Below, in pieces: positions 36,862 to 47,817 of a stretch of DNA of 64,000 nt. The position numbers and the translations under genes are program-made. The notes below the pieces were generated by a model. The model was not told the DNA's origin and made no database searches. It was given only the letters and a program-made list of their open reading frames with translations. The number at the start of each line of letters is the position of its first letter. The first letter of the stretch is position 1. The stretch is from contig NZ_JAKLJA010000003.1 in the NCBI RefSeq assembly GCF_022213065.1, positions 186,001 to 250,000 on the forward strand, in the 5' to 3' direction. This stretch comes from Paraburkholderia tagetis. Its GTDB lineage: Bacteria > Pseudomonadota > Gammaproteobacteria > Burkholderiales > Burkholderiaceae.

Positions 36862-37791
36862 TCAGTGATTCAGGCGGCCGAGCAGCAGGAACTCCATCAG
36901 CGCCTTCTGGACGTGCAGGCGGTTTTCCGCTTCGTCCCAGACCACGCTTTGCGGACCGTCGATCACCTCGGCGCTCACTTCCTCGCCACGGTGCGCGGGC
37001 AGGCAGTGCATAAAGAGCGCGTCGGGGTTGGCGCGCGCCATCATTTCGGCGTCCACGCACCAGTCGGCGAAGGCCTTCATGCGCGCTTCGTTTTCGGCCT
37101 CGAAGCCCATGCTGGTCCAGACGTCCGTAGTCACGAGGTCGGCGCCCGTGCAGGCTTCGTTCGGGTCGTCGAAGACCGCGTAGAAAGGCGCGCTTTCCGG
37201 CGCGACCAGGGCGGGATCGAGCGGGTAGCCCGGCGGCGTGGAGATGCGCAGCTTGAAGTCGAGGATCTGCGCGGCTTCGATCCACGTGTAGAGCATGTTG
37301 TTGGCGTCGCCCACCCACGCCACGGTCTTGCCGCGGATCGGGCCGCGATGCTCGTAGTACGTGAAGATGTCGGCCAGCACCTGGCAGGGGTGGTACTCGT
37401 TCGTGAGACCGTTGATGACCGGCACACGCGAGCTTTCGGCAAAGCGCTGGATGATGTCCTGGCCGAACGTGCGGATCATGATGATGTCGACCATGCGCGA
37501 GATCACCTGCGCCGAGTCTTCGATAGGCTCGCCGCGGCCGAGCTGCGTGTCGCGCGTGTTCATGAACACGGCATGGCCGCCGAGCTGGAAGATGCCCGCT
37601 TCGAACGACAGACGCGTGCGCGTGGAGCTCTTCTCGAAGATCATCGCCAGCGTGCGGTCGTGCAGCGGATGATAGGTCTCGTAGTTCTTGAACTTGCGCT
37701 TCAGGATGCGCGCGCGCTCCAGCACATATTCATAATCGTCAAGGGAGAAATCCTTGAACTGCAGGTAATGGCGTATGGTCCGGGAGGTCAT
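36862..37791 (-). CDS. argF: Ornithine carbamoyltransferase
   Basis: 309-residue enzyme making citrulline from ornithine and carbamoyl phosphate in arginine synthesis. The carbamoyl-phosphate site shows FEKSSTRTRLSFE, the second region NEYHPCQVLAD, and the ornithine site MHCLPAHRGEEV. The ATG at 37791 follows GGAC-type bases and gives the usual N terminus MTSRTIRHYLQ. It ends against a bidirectional terminator with the IclR gene. Confidence 0.97.
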   Translation of the reverse strand: MTSRTIRHYLQFKDFSLDDYEYVLERARILKRKFKNYETYHPLHDRTLAMIFEKSSTRTRLSFEAGIFQLGGHAVFMNTRDTQLGRGEPIEDSAQVISRMVDIIMIRTFGQDIIQRFAESSRVPVINGLTNEYHPCQVLADIFTYYEHRGPIRGKTVAWVGDANNMLYTWIEAAQILDFKLRISTPPGYPLDPALVAPESAPFYAVFDDPNEACTGADLVTTDVWTSMGFEAENEARMKAFADWCVDAEMMARANPDALFMHCLPAHRGEEVSAEVIDGPQSVVWDEAENRLHVQKALMEFLLLGRLNH

Positions 37792-38327
37792 GAAACAAAA
37801 ACGGCGCCCGGTCCGGCCTCGAACTGCAGGATTGAGCCGGCGACGCCGCTGCGGTTGGTGGTAAGTCAATGCAGCATAAAGGATTTTGCGGACTTTGACG
37901 AGTCGGCAGGAAGACAGGGGCGAGGGACGGCCAGCTTCGGTGCAGGGTGTCGCGCGACGGGGGAAGGGCGCGCGTGCACCGTCATCGAGCATCTTATGTG
38001 CGGTGCGTCAAAAGAGCTGCTGCGCTATAATCTCAAAGATTTTCCAGGCACGACGGCGGGCTCGACGCGCAAGACGCGAGGCTCGCGGGAGTGGCCTGTG
38101 CGCTGGCCGGCAACTACGCCGCATGTTCGATGCGGCGTCGCGCTGCTCGGGTGCGCGGACGGCCTCTCCCCTCTCCATCGGACTGTATTTGCGCGCGGCC
38201 AACGGGCGAACTGCCCTCGGCCGGAGCTCCGCGGCACAAGCGCGGGCGGCGCGCTCGTGCCCAGTTTCAGCCGCATAAGCGCACCACCGCATCGCCGCGG
38301 CCCCGCGCAGTCATACAGGTACCCTAC
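37792..38327. other. Intergenic region between argF and DUF3579 genes
   Basis: No gene is visible in 536 bp. It carries a perfect TATAAT at 38026-38031 pointing right, about 300 bp before the DUF3579 start, with no clear -35. The following leader (38035-38327) is GC-rich and strongly self-complementary (GCCGCATG / CGATGCGGC at about 38107-38131). Confidence 0.5.
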
Positions 38328-38672
38328 ATGGCCGACGACGCTCCAACCGAATACTTCATTCAAGGCATCACCAGCACGGGGAAGAAGTTTCGCCCGAGCG
38401 ACTGGTCGGAGCGTCTGGCGGGTGTGATGTCGAGCTTTGGCCCGAAGGCGCCAGCCAATGCGCGCGGGCCGAACGCCTACCTGCGCTACTCGCTGTACGT
38501 GCGACCGACGATGATCGGCGACCTCAAGGTCGTGGTGCTGGATTCGCGCCTGAAGGACGTCGAGCCGATGGCCTTCAACTTCGTGATGAACTTCGCCAAG
38601 GACAACGATCTCGTGGTGACCGAGGCCTGCGAGCTGCCGGAAGACCATGCGACGCAGCAGGGTGGCCGCTGA
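38328..38672 (+). CDS. DUF3579 domain protein
   Basis: 114-residue protein that I recognise as the DUF3579 family of beta-proteobacteria: EYFIQGITSTGKKFRPSDWS, MSSFGPKAP, LRYSLYVRPTMIGDLKVVVL and FNFVMNFAKDNDL. No membrane helices, no metal-binding motif; unknown role. It is conserved between argF and rpsT in Burkholderia. Followed by a terminator. Confidence 0.9.
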   Translation: MADDAPTEYFIQGITSTGKKFRPSDWSERLAGVMSSFGPKAPANARGPNAYLRYSLYVRPTMIGDLKVVVLDSRLKDVEPMAFNFVMNFAKDNDLVVTEACELPEDHATQQGGR

Positions 38673-38705
38673 GCCAGAAGACGCAAATCACGCATGTCGT
38701 GCAAT

Positions 38706-38736
38706 AAAAAAACCCGCCGAAGCGGGTTTTTTTATT
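38706..38736. terminator. Bidirectional terminator between DUF3579 gene and rpsT
   Basis: AAAAAAACCCGC ... GCGGGTTTTTTT hairpin flanked by A and T runs. Confidence 0.93.
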
Positions 38737-38782
38737 GCAGCGGGAATCAGGAAGCGCCCGCCGTGGCGGACGGCCCGACTCG

Positions 38783-39055
38783 TTACTGCGCAGCCTGCAT
38801 TGCCTTGACGGCAGCAGCCAGACGGCTCTTATGGCGAGCGGCCTTGTTCTTGTGAACGATCTTCTTGTCGGAGATGATGTCCAGCGTCTTTGCCGAAGCC
38901 TTCAGGACTTCTGCGGCCTTTGCCTGGTCGCCAGCGTCGATCGCCTTGCGAACGGCCTTGATAGCGGTGCGGAACTTCGAGCGCAGCGCCGAGTTGTGCG
39001 AGTTTGCTTTCGCGGCCTGACGGGCGCGCTTACGTGCTTGTGCGGAATTTGCCAT
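38783..39055 (-). CDS. rpsT: 30S ribosomal protein S20
   Basis: 90 residues, very basic: [20 protein letters not shown], then [20 protein letters not shown]. Binds 16S rRNA early in small-subunit assembly. It is transcribed alone, with a terminator just behind. Usual length is 86-90. Confidence 0.98.
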   Translation of the reverse strand: MANSAQARKRARQAAKANSHNSALRSKFRTAIKAVRKAIDAGDQAKAAEVLKASAKTLDIISDKKIVHKNKAARHKSRLAAAVKAMQAAQ

Positions 39056-39450
39056 GTTGGTTCCTTATGTTTCGAGAGCTTCAGCCCGCTGACTTTCGGT
39101 CGCTGACTTCCAGTCGAGTGGACGACGCTCCTTGCCTGGATTTGAACTTCCGGGAATGATTTGCCCGAAAGCGCAAAACGGTATTTGCCGGCATTGTTCT
39201 AACTTGCCAGCCACGCCTTTTGTGCCGAAGCGGAAAAAGGGCCAGAAATGCACGGCCGCTTTGTGCTTCCTTTCCAAGGCGAGATTCGAGCGTTGACGAA
39301 ACTCGAAACCGCGAATTATAGCAACGAAATCATGGCGGTGGCAATCGTGAGGCGCTTGGTGAAGTAGGGGCGGCTGGCGGCGAGCGCTCTGTGCGGCCCC
39401 GTGATGACGGCCTTGACGCCGCGCATCGGCGACGGACCGGGCGGCACCCG
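39056..39450. other. Divergent region between rpsT and murJ
   Basis: Control region for both genes, about 400 bp. Nothing else is seen except the TATAAT at its right end (next entry) and a TTGACG at 39413, too far upstream of it to form a normal promoter. Confidence 0.5.
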
Positions 39451-39456
39451 TATAAT
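39451..39456 (+). promoter_or_regulatory. TATAAT box directly before murJ start
   Basis: Perfect -10 hexamer ending 9 nt before the murJ ATG (39466), with no ribosome site between. The mRNA could start one to three bases before the ATG. Confidence 0.45.
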
Positions 39457-39465
39457 AAGCGCCCC

Positions 39466-41016
39466 ATGAATCTATTCCGAGCCCTGCTGACGGTCAGCGG
39501 CTTCACGCTGCTGTCGCGCGTGACCGGACTGGCCCGAGAAACGCTGATTGCCCGCGCATTCGGCGCGAGCCAGTACACCGACGCCTTTTACGTCGCATTC
39601 CGCATTCCCAACCTGCTGCGCCGCATCTCGGCGGAGGGCGCGTTTTCGCAAGCCTTCGTGCCGATCCTCGCGGAGTTCAAGAGCCAGAAGGGGCACGATG
39701 CCACGCGCGATCTCGTCGACGCCACCTCGACGGTGCTTGCGTGGGCGCTCGCCGTGCTTTCGGTGCTGGGCATCGTCGGAGCGTCGTTCGTCGTGACCGT
39801 GGTCGCCACGGGCCTGAAGAACGATGGCCAGGCGTATCAGCTTGCCGTCACGATGACGCGCATCATGTTCCCGTACATCGTGTTCATCTCGCTGACGTCG
39901 CTGGCGTCCGGGGTGCTCAACACGTACAAGCAGTTCTCGCTGCCCGCGTTCGCGCCAGTGCTGCTCAACGTGGCGTTCATCACGGCGGCGGTGGCGTTCG
40001 CGCCGCACATGAAGCAGCCGGTTTTTGCGCTCGCTTGGGCCGTGATCGTCGGTGGGGTGCTGCAGTTCATCGTGCAGTTGCCGGGCCTGAAGAAGATCGA
40101 CATGATGCCGCGCATCGGGCTCAATCCGCTCAAGGCGCTCGCGCATCGCGGCGTCAAGCGCGTGCTCGCGAAAATGGTGCCGGCCATGTTCGCGGTGTCG
40201 GTCGCGCAGATCAGCCTCATCATCAATACGAACATTGCCTCGCGTCTGGGCGCGGGCGCAGTCTCGTGGATCAATTACGCCGACCGCCTGATGGAGTTCC
40301 CCACCGCGCTGCTGGGCGTGGCGCTCGGCACGATCTTGCTGCCGAGCCTGTCGAAGGCGCACGTCGACGCCGATCCGCATGAATATTCGGCGCTGCTCGA
40401 CTGGGGCTTGCGCGTGACCTTCCTGCTTGCGGCGCCTTCAGCGGTCGCGCTGTTTTTTTTCGCCGAGCCGCTCACCGCCACGCTCTTCCACTACGGCAAG
40501 TTCGACGCGAATTCCGTCATCATGACGGGCCGCGCGCTCACGGCTTACGGTGTCGGGCTCATCGGGCTCATTCTCATCAAGATCCTGGCGCCGGGCTTTT
40601 ACGCGCGCCAGGACATCAAGACGCCCGTGAAGATCGGCGTGGGCGTGCTCGTCGCCACCCAGGTCGGCAACTACCTCTTCGTGCCGATCTTTTCGCACGC
40701 GGGCCTGACGCTTTCGGTCGGGCTCGGGGCTTGTATCAACGCGCTGCTGCTTTTTATCGGCCTGCGCCGCCGCGGCATCTATAGGCCGTCCCCCGGATGG
40801 AGCCGGTTTTTCGTGCAACTGCTCGGGGCATGCCTCGTGCTTTCCGGTGCGATGCACTGGTGTGCGATCAGCTACGACTGGATCGGCCTGCATCGCGAAC
40901 CGCTCGCACGCATCGCGCTGCTCGCCGCCTGCCTCGTGCTGTTCGCCGCGCTATATTTCGGTATGCTTTGGTTGATGGGCTTCAAATACGCATACTTCAA
41001 GAGGCGCGCGAAGTGA
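39466..41016 (+). CDS. murJ: Lipid II flippase MurJ
   Basis: 516-residue MOP-superfamily membrane protein with 14 predicted helices that moves lipid II across the inner membrane. N-terminal family sequence RALLTVSGFTLLSRVTGLAR and then DAFYVAFRIPNLLRRISAEG; the cavity arginines seen in E. coli MurJ have counterparts here (RVTGLARE and FRIPNLLRR). The stop overlaps the GTG option of the next gene. The start has no ribosome site. Confidence 0.97.
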   Translation: MNLFRALLTVSGFTLLSRVTGLARETLIARAFGASQYTDAFYVAFRIPNLLRRISAEGAFSQAFVPILAEFKSQKGHDATRDLVDATSTVLAWALAVLSVLGIVGASFVVTVVATGLKNDGQAYQLAVTMTRIMFPYIVFISLTSLASGVLNTYKQFSLPAFAPVLLNVAFITAAVAFAPHMKQPVFALAWAVIVGGVLQFIVQLPGLKKIDMMPRIGLNPLKALAHRGVKRVLAKMVPAMFAVSVAQISLIINTNIASRLGAGAVSWINYADRLMEFPTALLGVALGTILLPSLSKAHVDADPHEYSALLDWGLRVTFLLAAPSAVALFFFAEPLTATLFHYGKFDANSVIMTGRALTAYGVGLIGLILIKILAPGFYARQDIKTPVKIGVGVLVATQVGNYLFVPIFSHAGLTLSVGLGACINALLLFIGLRRRGIYRPSPGWSRFFVQLLGACLVLSGAMHWCAISYDWIGLHREPLARIALLAACLVLFAALYFGMLWLMGFKYAYFKRRAK

Positions 41017-41021
41017 TCACG

Positions 41022-41861
41022 ATGAACACGCGGGTGCTGGACTATTTCAGCACGCTGGTCGCCGACGACGAGAGCCTGCCGCTCACCGAAGCGGCGCTGG
41101 CGATCGCGCAGGATGCCTACCCCGACCTTGACCTGCAAGGCACGCTCGCCGAAATCGACGAGCTGGCGCTGCGTGCCAAAAAGCGCATGCCCGAGGACAT
41201 CGATGTGCGCCAGCAGGTTACGTTTCTGAACCGCGTGTTCTTTCGCGAGATGGGTTTCGCCGCCAATCTCAACGACTTTTTCGATCCCGACAACAGTCAT
41301 CTGAACGTCGTGCTCAAGCGCCGGCGCGGCATCCCCATTTCGCTCGCGGTGCTCTATCTGGAGATCGCCGGCCAGCTCGGGCTGCCGGTGCAGGGCGTGT
41401 CGTTTCCCGGGCACTTCCTGCTGCGCGTCTCGCTGCCCGATGGCGACGCCATGCTCGATCCGACCACGGGCCGCACGCTTTCCGAGTCCGATATGGTCGA
41501 GATGCTCGAACCCTATGTGACGAGTGACGGCGACTCCGTCGCGCGCGCGCTGCGCATGCTGCTCGAACCGGCCACGCGGCGCGAGATCGTGGCGCGCATG
41601 CTGCGCAACCTGAAGTCGGTATATCTGCAGACCGAGCGCTGGGAGCGACTGCTCGGCATCCAGCAGCGGCTCGTGATTCTGCTGCCGGAGAGCATCGAAG
41701 AGGTACGCGATCGCGGCTTCGCATACGCGCGCCTCGATTACCTGCGGCCCGCTCTGGAAGATCTCGAGCACTATCTCGACGAGCGTCCCGAAGCCGAGGA
41801 CGCCACGGTCGTCGAGTTGCAATTGCAGGAGTTGCGTCAGCGCACGCTCGATAATGATTGA
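41022..41861 (+). CDS. SirB1-like transglutaminase-fold protein with TPR end
   Basis: 279 residues. The N-terminal part has the SirB1/transglutaminase-like core with FFREMGFAANLNDFFDPDNS, RRRGIPISLAVLYLEIAG and VSFPGHFLLRV; there is no clear catalytic Cys-His-Asp triad. The C-terminal part has tetratricopeptide-like helices (VYLQTERWERLLGIQQRLVI). Start at ATG 41022; a GTG at 41013 overlaps the murJ stop. Co-transcribed with murJ; function is unknown. Confidence 0.85.
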   Translation: MNTRVLDYFSTLVADDESLPLTEAALAIAQDAYPDLDLQGTLAEIDELALRAKKRMPEDIDVRQQVTFLNRVFFREMGFAANLNDFFDPDNSHLNVVLKRRRGIPISLAVLYLEIAGQLGLPVQGVSFPGHFLLRVSLPDGDAMLDPTTGRTLSESDMVEMLEPYVTSDGDSVARALRMLLEPATRREIVARMLRNLKSVYLQTERWERLLGIQQRLVILLPESIEEVRDRGFAYARLDYLRPALEDLEHYLDERPEAEDATVVELQLQELRQRTLDND

Positions 41862-41931
41862 TGTTGCGATTGATTTGCACGATTGATCGGAGCGATGCGG
41901 CGCCGGCATGCGCTTTCCGCAGACAAAAAAC

Positions 41932-41959
41932 CCGCGAGTGTTGAGTTCGCGGATTTTTT
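41932..41959. terminator. Bidirectional terminator between SirB1-like and SDR genes
   Basis: Short CCGCGA / TCGCGG stem (41932-41937, 41947-41952) with AAAAAA before and TTTTTT after, between converging genes. Confidence 0.75.
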
Positions 41960-41976
41960 ACATCGTGCGCGAGGTT

Positions 41977-42735
41977 TTACTTCGGCTGCATGCGGATCGC
42001 GCCGTCGAGGCGGATCACCTCGCCGTTGAGCATCGGGTTCTCGACGATCTGCTTGACGAGCATGGCGTACTCGTCGGGCTTGCCGAGGCGCGGCGGGAAC
42101 GGCACCATCGCGCCGAGCGCATCCTGTACTTCCTTGGGCATGCCGAGCAGCATCGGCGTTTCGAAGATGCCCGGTGCGATCGTCATCACGCGGATGCCGC
42201 TGCGCGAGAGATCGCGCGCGATCGGCAGCGTCATTGCCACGACGCCGCCCTTGGAGGCCGCATAGGCCACCTGACCGATCTGGCCGTCGTAAGCGGCCAC
42301 CGATGCGGTGTTGACGATCACGCCACGCTCGCCGCCTTCGTTGGGTGCGGTCTGCGCGATCGCGGCAGCCGCGAGGCGGATCATGTTGAAGGTACCGATC
42401 AGATTGACCGAGATGGTCTTGCTGAACGCGTCGAGCGGGTGCGGGCCGTCCTTGCCGACGGTCTTGATCGCAGGTGCGATGCCGGCGCAGTTCACGAGGC
42501 CGCGCAAGGTGCCTGCCGCAGTGGCGGCGGCCACGGCGCGCGCGCCGTCTTCCTCGCTCGCGACGTTGCACTTCACGAAGGTGCCGCCGAGTTCTTTCGC
42601 GAGCGTGTTGCCCGCTTCCTCGTTGAGGTCGGCGAGCACGACCTTGCCGCCTTCGGCCGCGATGAGCCGCGCGCTGGCGGCGCCGAGGCCCGACGCGCCG
42701 CCGGTGATCAGGAATACGTTGTCGCGGATTTGCAT
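41977..42735 (-). CDS. Short-chain 3-hydroxyacyl-CoA dehydrogenase type (SDR, HSD17B10-like)
   Basis: 252 residues. The cofactor loop is [20 protein letters not shown] with Asp after beta-2 (LADLNEEAG) favouring NAD. The active site is [20 protein letters not shown] followed by K. A long insertion [17 protein letters not shown] and the ending [15 protein letters not shown] match the type II 3-hydroxyacyl-CoA/2-methyl-3-hydroxybutyryl-CoA dehydrogenases. It lies behind adk on the same strand, in the order usual for Burkholderia. Confidence 0.93.
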   Translation of the reverse strand: MQIRDNVFLITGGASGLGAASARLIAAEGGKVVLADLNEEAGNTLAKELGGTFVKCNVASEEDGARAVAAATAAGTLRGLVNCAGIAPAIKTVGKDGPHPLDAFSKTISVNLIGTFNMIRLAAAAIAQTAPNEGGERGVIVNTASVAAYDGQIGQVAYAASKGGVVAMTLPIARDLSRSGIRVMTIAPGIFETPMLLGMPKEVQDALGAMVPFPPRLGKPDEYAMLVKQIVENPMLNGEVIRLDGAIRMQPK

Positions 42736-42899
42736 CTGTCTTCCTCCTTGCTGCTCGATGGGTAATTTCTTGCGGCGTGACCCCGTGACGGGTCAGTCCG
42801 CGACTCAACGGCCAAGAGGAGCAGAAGGACGAGGACCGGCCGAACGGGGAGGCCGGCGTTCACGCCGGGGATCGCCCGGCGCGGCCGGCAAAAGACGTC

Positions 42900-43610
<711 letters not shown>

Positions 43611-43743
43611 TCACGGGCGGCATCGGCGGCGTCGTGCGTCTCCTCCAGCAGGCCAGGTCGGGGGGAAATCCCCACGCACAAAGGCTTCGACGGCTCGCGC
43701 AAACAACCGATTATGCCATGGGTTTTTTGGCCCACGGCCGCTA

Positions 43744-44547
43744 TTAAGGCCGGAATAACGCTTGCACGCGGGCGAGGTCGGCGGGCGTGTCGACGCCGGG
43801 TGCCGGCGCCTCGGCGGTGACGAGCACTGCGATGCGCTCGCCGTGCCACATCGCGCGCAGTTGTTCGAGCGCTTCGACCTGTTCGATCGGCGAGTGAGTG
43901 AGCGTGGGGTAGCTGCGCAGGAATTTCGCCCGATACGCATACAGGCCAATATGCCGGTAGACGGTCGCCGGAGCCGGCGGGGCGGGCATGGCGGCCAGAT
44001 CGAGGCGGGCCGGCGACCAGTGCGGTTGCCAGGCGTCGCGCGCCCAGGGAATGGGGGCGCGCGAGAAGTAGAGCGCGACGCCGCGTGCGTCCAGCACGAC
44101 CTTCACCACGTTCGGATTCAGGATCTCGTCGGGAGCGGTGATGGGGTGCGCCGCCGTGGCGATTGCGCACTCGGGGTGCGCGGCAAGGTGCGACGCCACG
44201 TCGCACACCAATGCGGGATCGATCAGCGGTTCGTCACCTTGGACATTGACAACAATCAATTCGTCATTCCAGCCAAAGTGCTCGGCCACTTCGGCCAGGC
44301 GGTCGGTGCCCGAGGGGTGATCGGCGCGTGTCAAGACGGCTTCGAAGCCATGCTCGCGCGCGGCGTCGAGCACGCTCTGGGCGTCCGAGGCGACCAGCAC
44401 CTGCTGGGCGCCCGAGGCGCGGGCGCGCTCGGCTACGCGCACGACCATCGGCTTGCCGCCGATGTCGGCGAGCGGCTTGTCGGGCAGCCGGGTGGACGCG
44501 AGGCGTGCCGGTACGACAGCGACGAAAGGCTGCGCGGGCGCGGCCAT
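43744..44547 (-). CDS. kdsB: 3-deoxy-manno-octulosonate cytidylyltransferase
   Basis: 267 residues, makes CMP-Kdo for lipopolysaccharide. The N-terminal nucleotide site is [20 protein letters not shown] and the middle has [30 protein letters not shown] is near residue 195. It starts 2 bp after the Trm112-like stop, in the lpxK-Trm112-kdsB-adk unit. Confidence 0.97.
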   Translation of the reverse strand: MAAPAQPFVAVVPARLASTRLPDKPLADIGGKPMVVRVAERARASGAQQVLVASDAQSVLDAAREHGFEAVLTRADHPSGTDRLAEVAEHFGWNDELIVVNVQGDEPLIDPALVCDVASHLAAHPECAIATAAHPITAPDEILNPNVVKVVLDARGVALYFSRAPIPWARDAWQPHWSPARLDLAAMPAPPAPATVYRHIGLYAYRAKFLRSYPTLTHSPIEQVEALEQLRAMWHGERIAVLVTAEAPAPGVDTPADLARVQALFRP

Positions 44548-44549
44548 GC

Positions 44550-44798
44550 TCAGGCGCCGCTCGAGCCGGAGGGGCTGGACGGGCCCGAGGAGCCTGACGG
44601 GCCTGATGGGCCGTTAGGATCGACGGGCGTGCCTTCGACGGTCTGGCGCGCTTCGTCGACAAGCATGACGGGAATGCCGTCGCGGATCGGATAGGCGAGC
44701 TTGTCGGCGCTACAGATCAGTTCCTGCGCGGCGCGGTCGTAGCTGAGCGGACCCTTGCAGATCGGGCAGACCAGGATTTCAAGCAGACGGGCGTCCAC
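44550..44798 (-). CDS. Trm112/YcaR-family small protein
   Basis: 82 residues. Core [20 protein letters not shown] with a short zinc-knuckle-like CPIC and a second Cys ([20 protein letters not shown]). The usual protein is about 60-65 residues; here it has a tail of [22 protein letters not shown] repeats from residue 62. GTG 44798 is the start, with GGAG before it; the gene overlaps the lpxK end by 20 bp. Trm112 family members activate methyltransferases; its partner here is unknown. Confidence 0.88.
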   Translation of the reverse strand: MDARLLEILVCPICKGPLSYDRAAQELICSADKLAYPIRDGIPVMLVDEARQTVEGTPVDPNGPSGPSGSSGPSSPSGSSGA

Positions 44799-45831
44799 GG
44801 AGTTTCTCCACAACCAGAGTAATGAGGCGATGATCGAGCGCGGCTTCAACGGGGACGACCCAGATGCGCGCGTCGTTCCAGGCCCCCAATTTTACGGCAT
44901 CTTTTTCGGTGACCAGGATGACGTCGGCGGCGACCCCGCTAAACGGGTTGGTCGCGTAGTCGTAATGGTCGGGCAGCGCGAGCGTCTGGGGCGCGAGGCC
45001 GGCCGCGCGCAGGGTCGCGAAAAAACGTTCCGGCGAGCCGATTCCCGCCGCCGCCACGATGTGCTGCGGCGGTTGGCCAGGCGCGCCTTGCGCCGCGAAC
45101 TGCGTGAGCGGCCGGCGCAGGGCGGGATTCGCGAGGTGCCAGGCTTCGCCAGGCTCGAGCTTGAGCGCGAAGGTGTCAGGCCAGTCGGGCAGCGTGCGCT
45201 CGAACGGATTGTTGACGAGCGTCGCGTCGCGTCGCCGCGAGAGCGGCTCGCGCAGCGGTCCGGCGGGCAGCAGAAAGCCGTTGCCGCCGAGCCGGTGATC
45301 GAACACCACGAGCTCGACGTCGCGCGCGAGGCGGTAGTGCTGCAGGCCGTCGTCGCTCACGATCACGTCGACGTCGCGATGCGCCGCGCACAGTGCCTGC
45401 GCCGCCGCGACGCGATCGGGCGAGACCCAGACTGGCACGCCGGTGCGGCGCGCGATGAGCAGGGGCTCGTCGCCGCAAGCGCGGGCGGGCGTGGCCGCTG
45501 TCACCGGCGTGGGGCGCGGCACTTTCGCGCCGTAGCCGCGCGAAACGACGCCGGGCGTGAAGCCGGCGGCGCGCAGCGCCTCGACGAGCGCGATCACCGT
45601 GGGCGTCTTGCCGGTGCCGCCCACTGTCACGTTACCCACCACCACGACCGGTGGGCCCACGCGCACCGATTTGAGCCAGCCAGCCGCAAAGGCCGCGCGA
45701 CGCGCGCCGCTCACAGCGGCGAACACGGCGGCGAGCGGCGCGAGCGCCCAGGCGAGCGGGCCGCGCTGCTGCCACTCGCGCGCAAGGCCTGCTTCGGCGC
45801 GCGCCTTGAAATCGGCGATCGGACCGCTCAT
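44779..45831 (-). CDS. lpxK: Tetraacyldisaccharide 4'-kinase
   Basis: 350 residues, phosphorylates the lipid A precursor at 4'. N-terminal membrane-facing part, then the P-loop [20 protein letters not shown], with [11 protein letters not shown] and [27 protein letters not shown] at 45831 is the family start; an ATG at 45879 is in frame but reads unrelated residues. First gene of the leftward lpxK-Trm112-kdsB-adk unit. Confidence 0.95.
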   Translation of the reverse strand: MSGPIADFKARAEAGLAREWQQRGPLAWALAPLAAVFAAVSGARRAAFAAGWLKSVRVGPPVVVVGNVTVGGTGKTPTVIALVEALRAAGFTPGVVSRGYGAKVPRPTPVTAATPARACGDEPLLIARRTGVPVWVSPDRVAAAQALCAAHRDVDVIVSDDGLQHYRLARDVELVVFDHRLGGNGFLLPAGPLREPLSRRRDATLVNNPFERTLPDWPDTFALKLEPGEAWHLANPALRRPLTQFAAQGAPGQPPQHIVAAAGIGSPERFFATLRAAGLAPQTLALPDHYDYATNPFSGVAADVILVTEKDAVKLGAWNDARIWVVPVEAALDHRLITLVVEKLRGRPSA

Positions 45832-46446
45832 CGGCGTGTGCCGTGCGCGGACCTTGCGTACGAAAAGTACGAAGGGCACCGGAGGCTGACGGACAGAACG
45901 GACATCGGAGCGGTTCTCCAGTTCGAGACGAGCGGCGAAGCGTTGGGCAAAGGCGCCGCAGGGATAGCAAGGACGGCGCGCGGTCGTGTCACATCGCGTC
46001 GCGAACGGGCCGTCGTGGACCCGGCACTCTAGCGCGGGTGAGCGCCGGGCGGCAAGCTAAGCGGCCACGCGGCCACTCGACCGAGTGAAAGTCGGAAGGA
46101 TTTGCCTGCTCTGTCGGTGAACCGGACGGCTGTGGATAACTTTGTGGAGAAGTAGGGCTTGGCTGACCGCAAAAGCCCGCTCATGGCCGATCTCATCGGT
46201 ATGATGTTTCGTTATTGGGATAAAAGCGTCATTTAAATCAATGGGATAGCGAGATTTTCCAGTGTTTTTTATGGACTTGCATCAAATTTGTCACATGACA
46301 GAGTCGATGTGGACACCTTGCAGCGTCTTGTCGTATGGGAGCGTTTCCTGCTGGACTGCCGCCCCCCGAACGTCTATCGTCTGTCCGGGCTATTTCCGGC
46401 CCGTTTTCGGCCTGCTTTCGGCCCATTGTTCACCAACGCTCTGTCC
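45832..46446. other. 615-bp intergenic region between lpxK and xseA
   Basis: No gene is supported. The middle is AT-rich for this genome (46195-46300) and is preceded by TGTGGATAA (46131-46139), a perfect match to the DnaA box complement, and TTTGTGGAGAA next to it. Many beta-proteobacteria have exbB/exbD here next to lpxK; they are absent. The region carries divergent promoters for lpxK and xseA. Confidence 0.5.
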
Positions 46447-47817
46447 ATGAATTCCGACCGCTTTTCCTCCGCGCCCGGCGGCGACGTCGTCGTCCCGGTT
46501 TCGGCGCTCAATCGCGCGATTGCCTCGATGCTCGAACGTTCGTTCCCGCTCGCGTGGATTTCGGGTGAGGTCTCGAATTTCACGCGCGCCGCGAGCGGGC
46601 ATTGGTACTTCTCGATCAAGGACGCACAGGCGCAAATGCGCTGCGTGATGTTCCGCGGCCGCGCGCAATATGCCGAGTTCACGCCGCGCGAGGGCGACCG
46701 CATCGAGGTGCGCGCGCTCGTGACGATGTACGAGCCGCGCGGCGAGGTGCAGTTGAACGTCGAGGCGATCCGGCGCACGGGCCAGGGGCGGCTTTTCGAG
46801 GCGTTCTTGCGCCTGAAGGCGCAACTGGAAGCCGAAGGGCTCTTCGACCCGGAGCGCAAGCGCGATTTGCCCACGCATCCGCGCGCGATCGGCGTGATTA
46901 CGTCGATGCAGGCGGCTGCACTGCGCGACGTGCTCACGACGCTGTGCCGCCGCGCGCCGCACGTGCCCGTGATCGTCTATCCGGCGCCGGTGCAGGGCGC
47001 GGGATCGGCGGAAAAGCTTACGGCCATGCTCGATGCCGCGAACGCCCGTGCGGAAGTGGACGTGATCGTGCTGTGCCGTGGCGGCGGCTCGATCGAGGAC
47101 CTCTGGTCGTTCAACGACGAGACGCTTGCGCGTGCCATCGCGGCGAGCGCGATTCCCGTGGTGAGCGGCGTGGGTCACGAGACCGATTTCACGATCGCCG
47201 ATTTCGCCGCCGACATGCGCGCGCCGACGCCCACCGCCGCCGCCGAGCTCGTGAGCCCGCAACGCGTGCTGCTCCTGCGCGAGCTGGACCAGCGTCACGC
47301 CGCACTCGCGCGGGGCTTCGGCCGTTTGATGGAGCGCCGCGCACAGCAGCTCGACTGGCTCGCGCGACGCCTCGTTTCGCCGGGGGAGCGGCTCTCGCAG
47401 CAGCGCACGCATCTGCGCCAACTGGCGATCCGGCTCGCTTCAGCGGGCACGCGCGCGACCGCGCAGGCGCGCGCGCAATTCAACGTCGTGCAGATGCGCT
47501 GGCAGCGCGTGCGGCCCGACGCTTCGGCGCAGCGCGCGCAGGTGGAGTCGCTTTCGCGGCGCCTCGATGCCGCCTTCGCGCGGGGGCGCGAGCGCGAAAC
47601 GGCGCGCGTTTCCGGGCTGGCGGCGCGCCTCGAAGTGCTGAGCCCGCAGCGCACCTTCGAGCGCGGCTACGCGGCGCTGCTAGACACGCAAAGCGGCGCG
47701 GCCGTGCGCTCTCCGGGCGCGCTCAAGCCGGGCAAGCGCCTGACCGTGCATCTCGCGCAGGGCAGCGCGGACGTCGCGCTCGCCGACGTGCAGCCAAGAC
47801 TCCCGGAAGGCTTCTGA
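46447..47817 (+). CDS. xseA: Exodeoxyribonuclease VII large subunit
   Basis: 456 residues. The N-terminal OB fold has [20 protein letters not shown]; the catalytic core shows RPRA-like [40 protein letters not shown] and [20 protein letters not shown]. The C-terminal half is a long helical coil, ending with the small barrel RGYAAL. ATG 46447 (MNSDRF) is taken; the frame extends upstream but without family match. No xseB is in the window. Confidence 0.95.
   Translation: MNSDRFSSAPGGDVVVPVSALNRAIASMLERSFPLAWISGEVSNFTRAASGHWYFSIKDAQAQMRCVMFRGRAQYAEFTPREGDRIEVRALVTMYEPRGEVQLNVEAIRRTGQGRLFEAFLRLKAQLEAEGLFDPERKRDLPTHPRAIGVITSMQAAALRDVLTTLCRRAPHVPVIVYPAPVQGAGSAEKLTAMLDAANARAEVDVIVLCRGGGSIEDLWSFNDETLARAIAASAIPVVSGVGHETDFTIADFAADMRAPTPTAAAELVSPQRVLLLRELDQRHAALARGFGRLMERRAQQLDWLARRLVSPGERLSQQRTHLRQLAIRLASAGTRATAQARAQFNVVQMRWQRVRPDASAQRAQVESLSRRLDAAFARGRERETARVSGLAARLEVLSPQRTFERGYAALLDTQSGAAVRSPGALKPGKRLTVHLAQGSADVALADVQPRLPEGF

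Noticed and set aside
46131..46139. DnaA box as a replication origin
   Set aside because: Only one clear box, with no dnaA, dnaN or cluster of boxes; could be chance.
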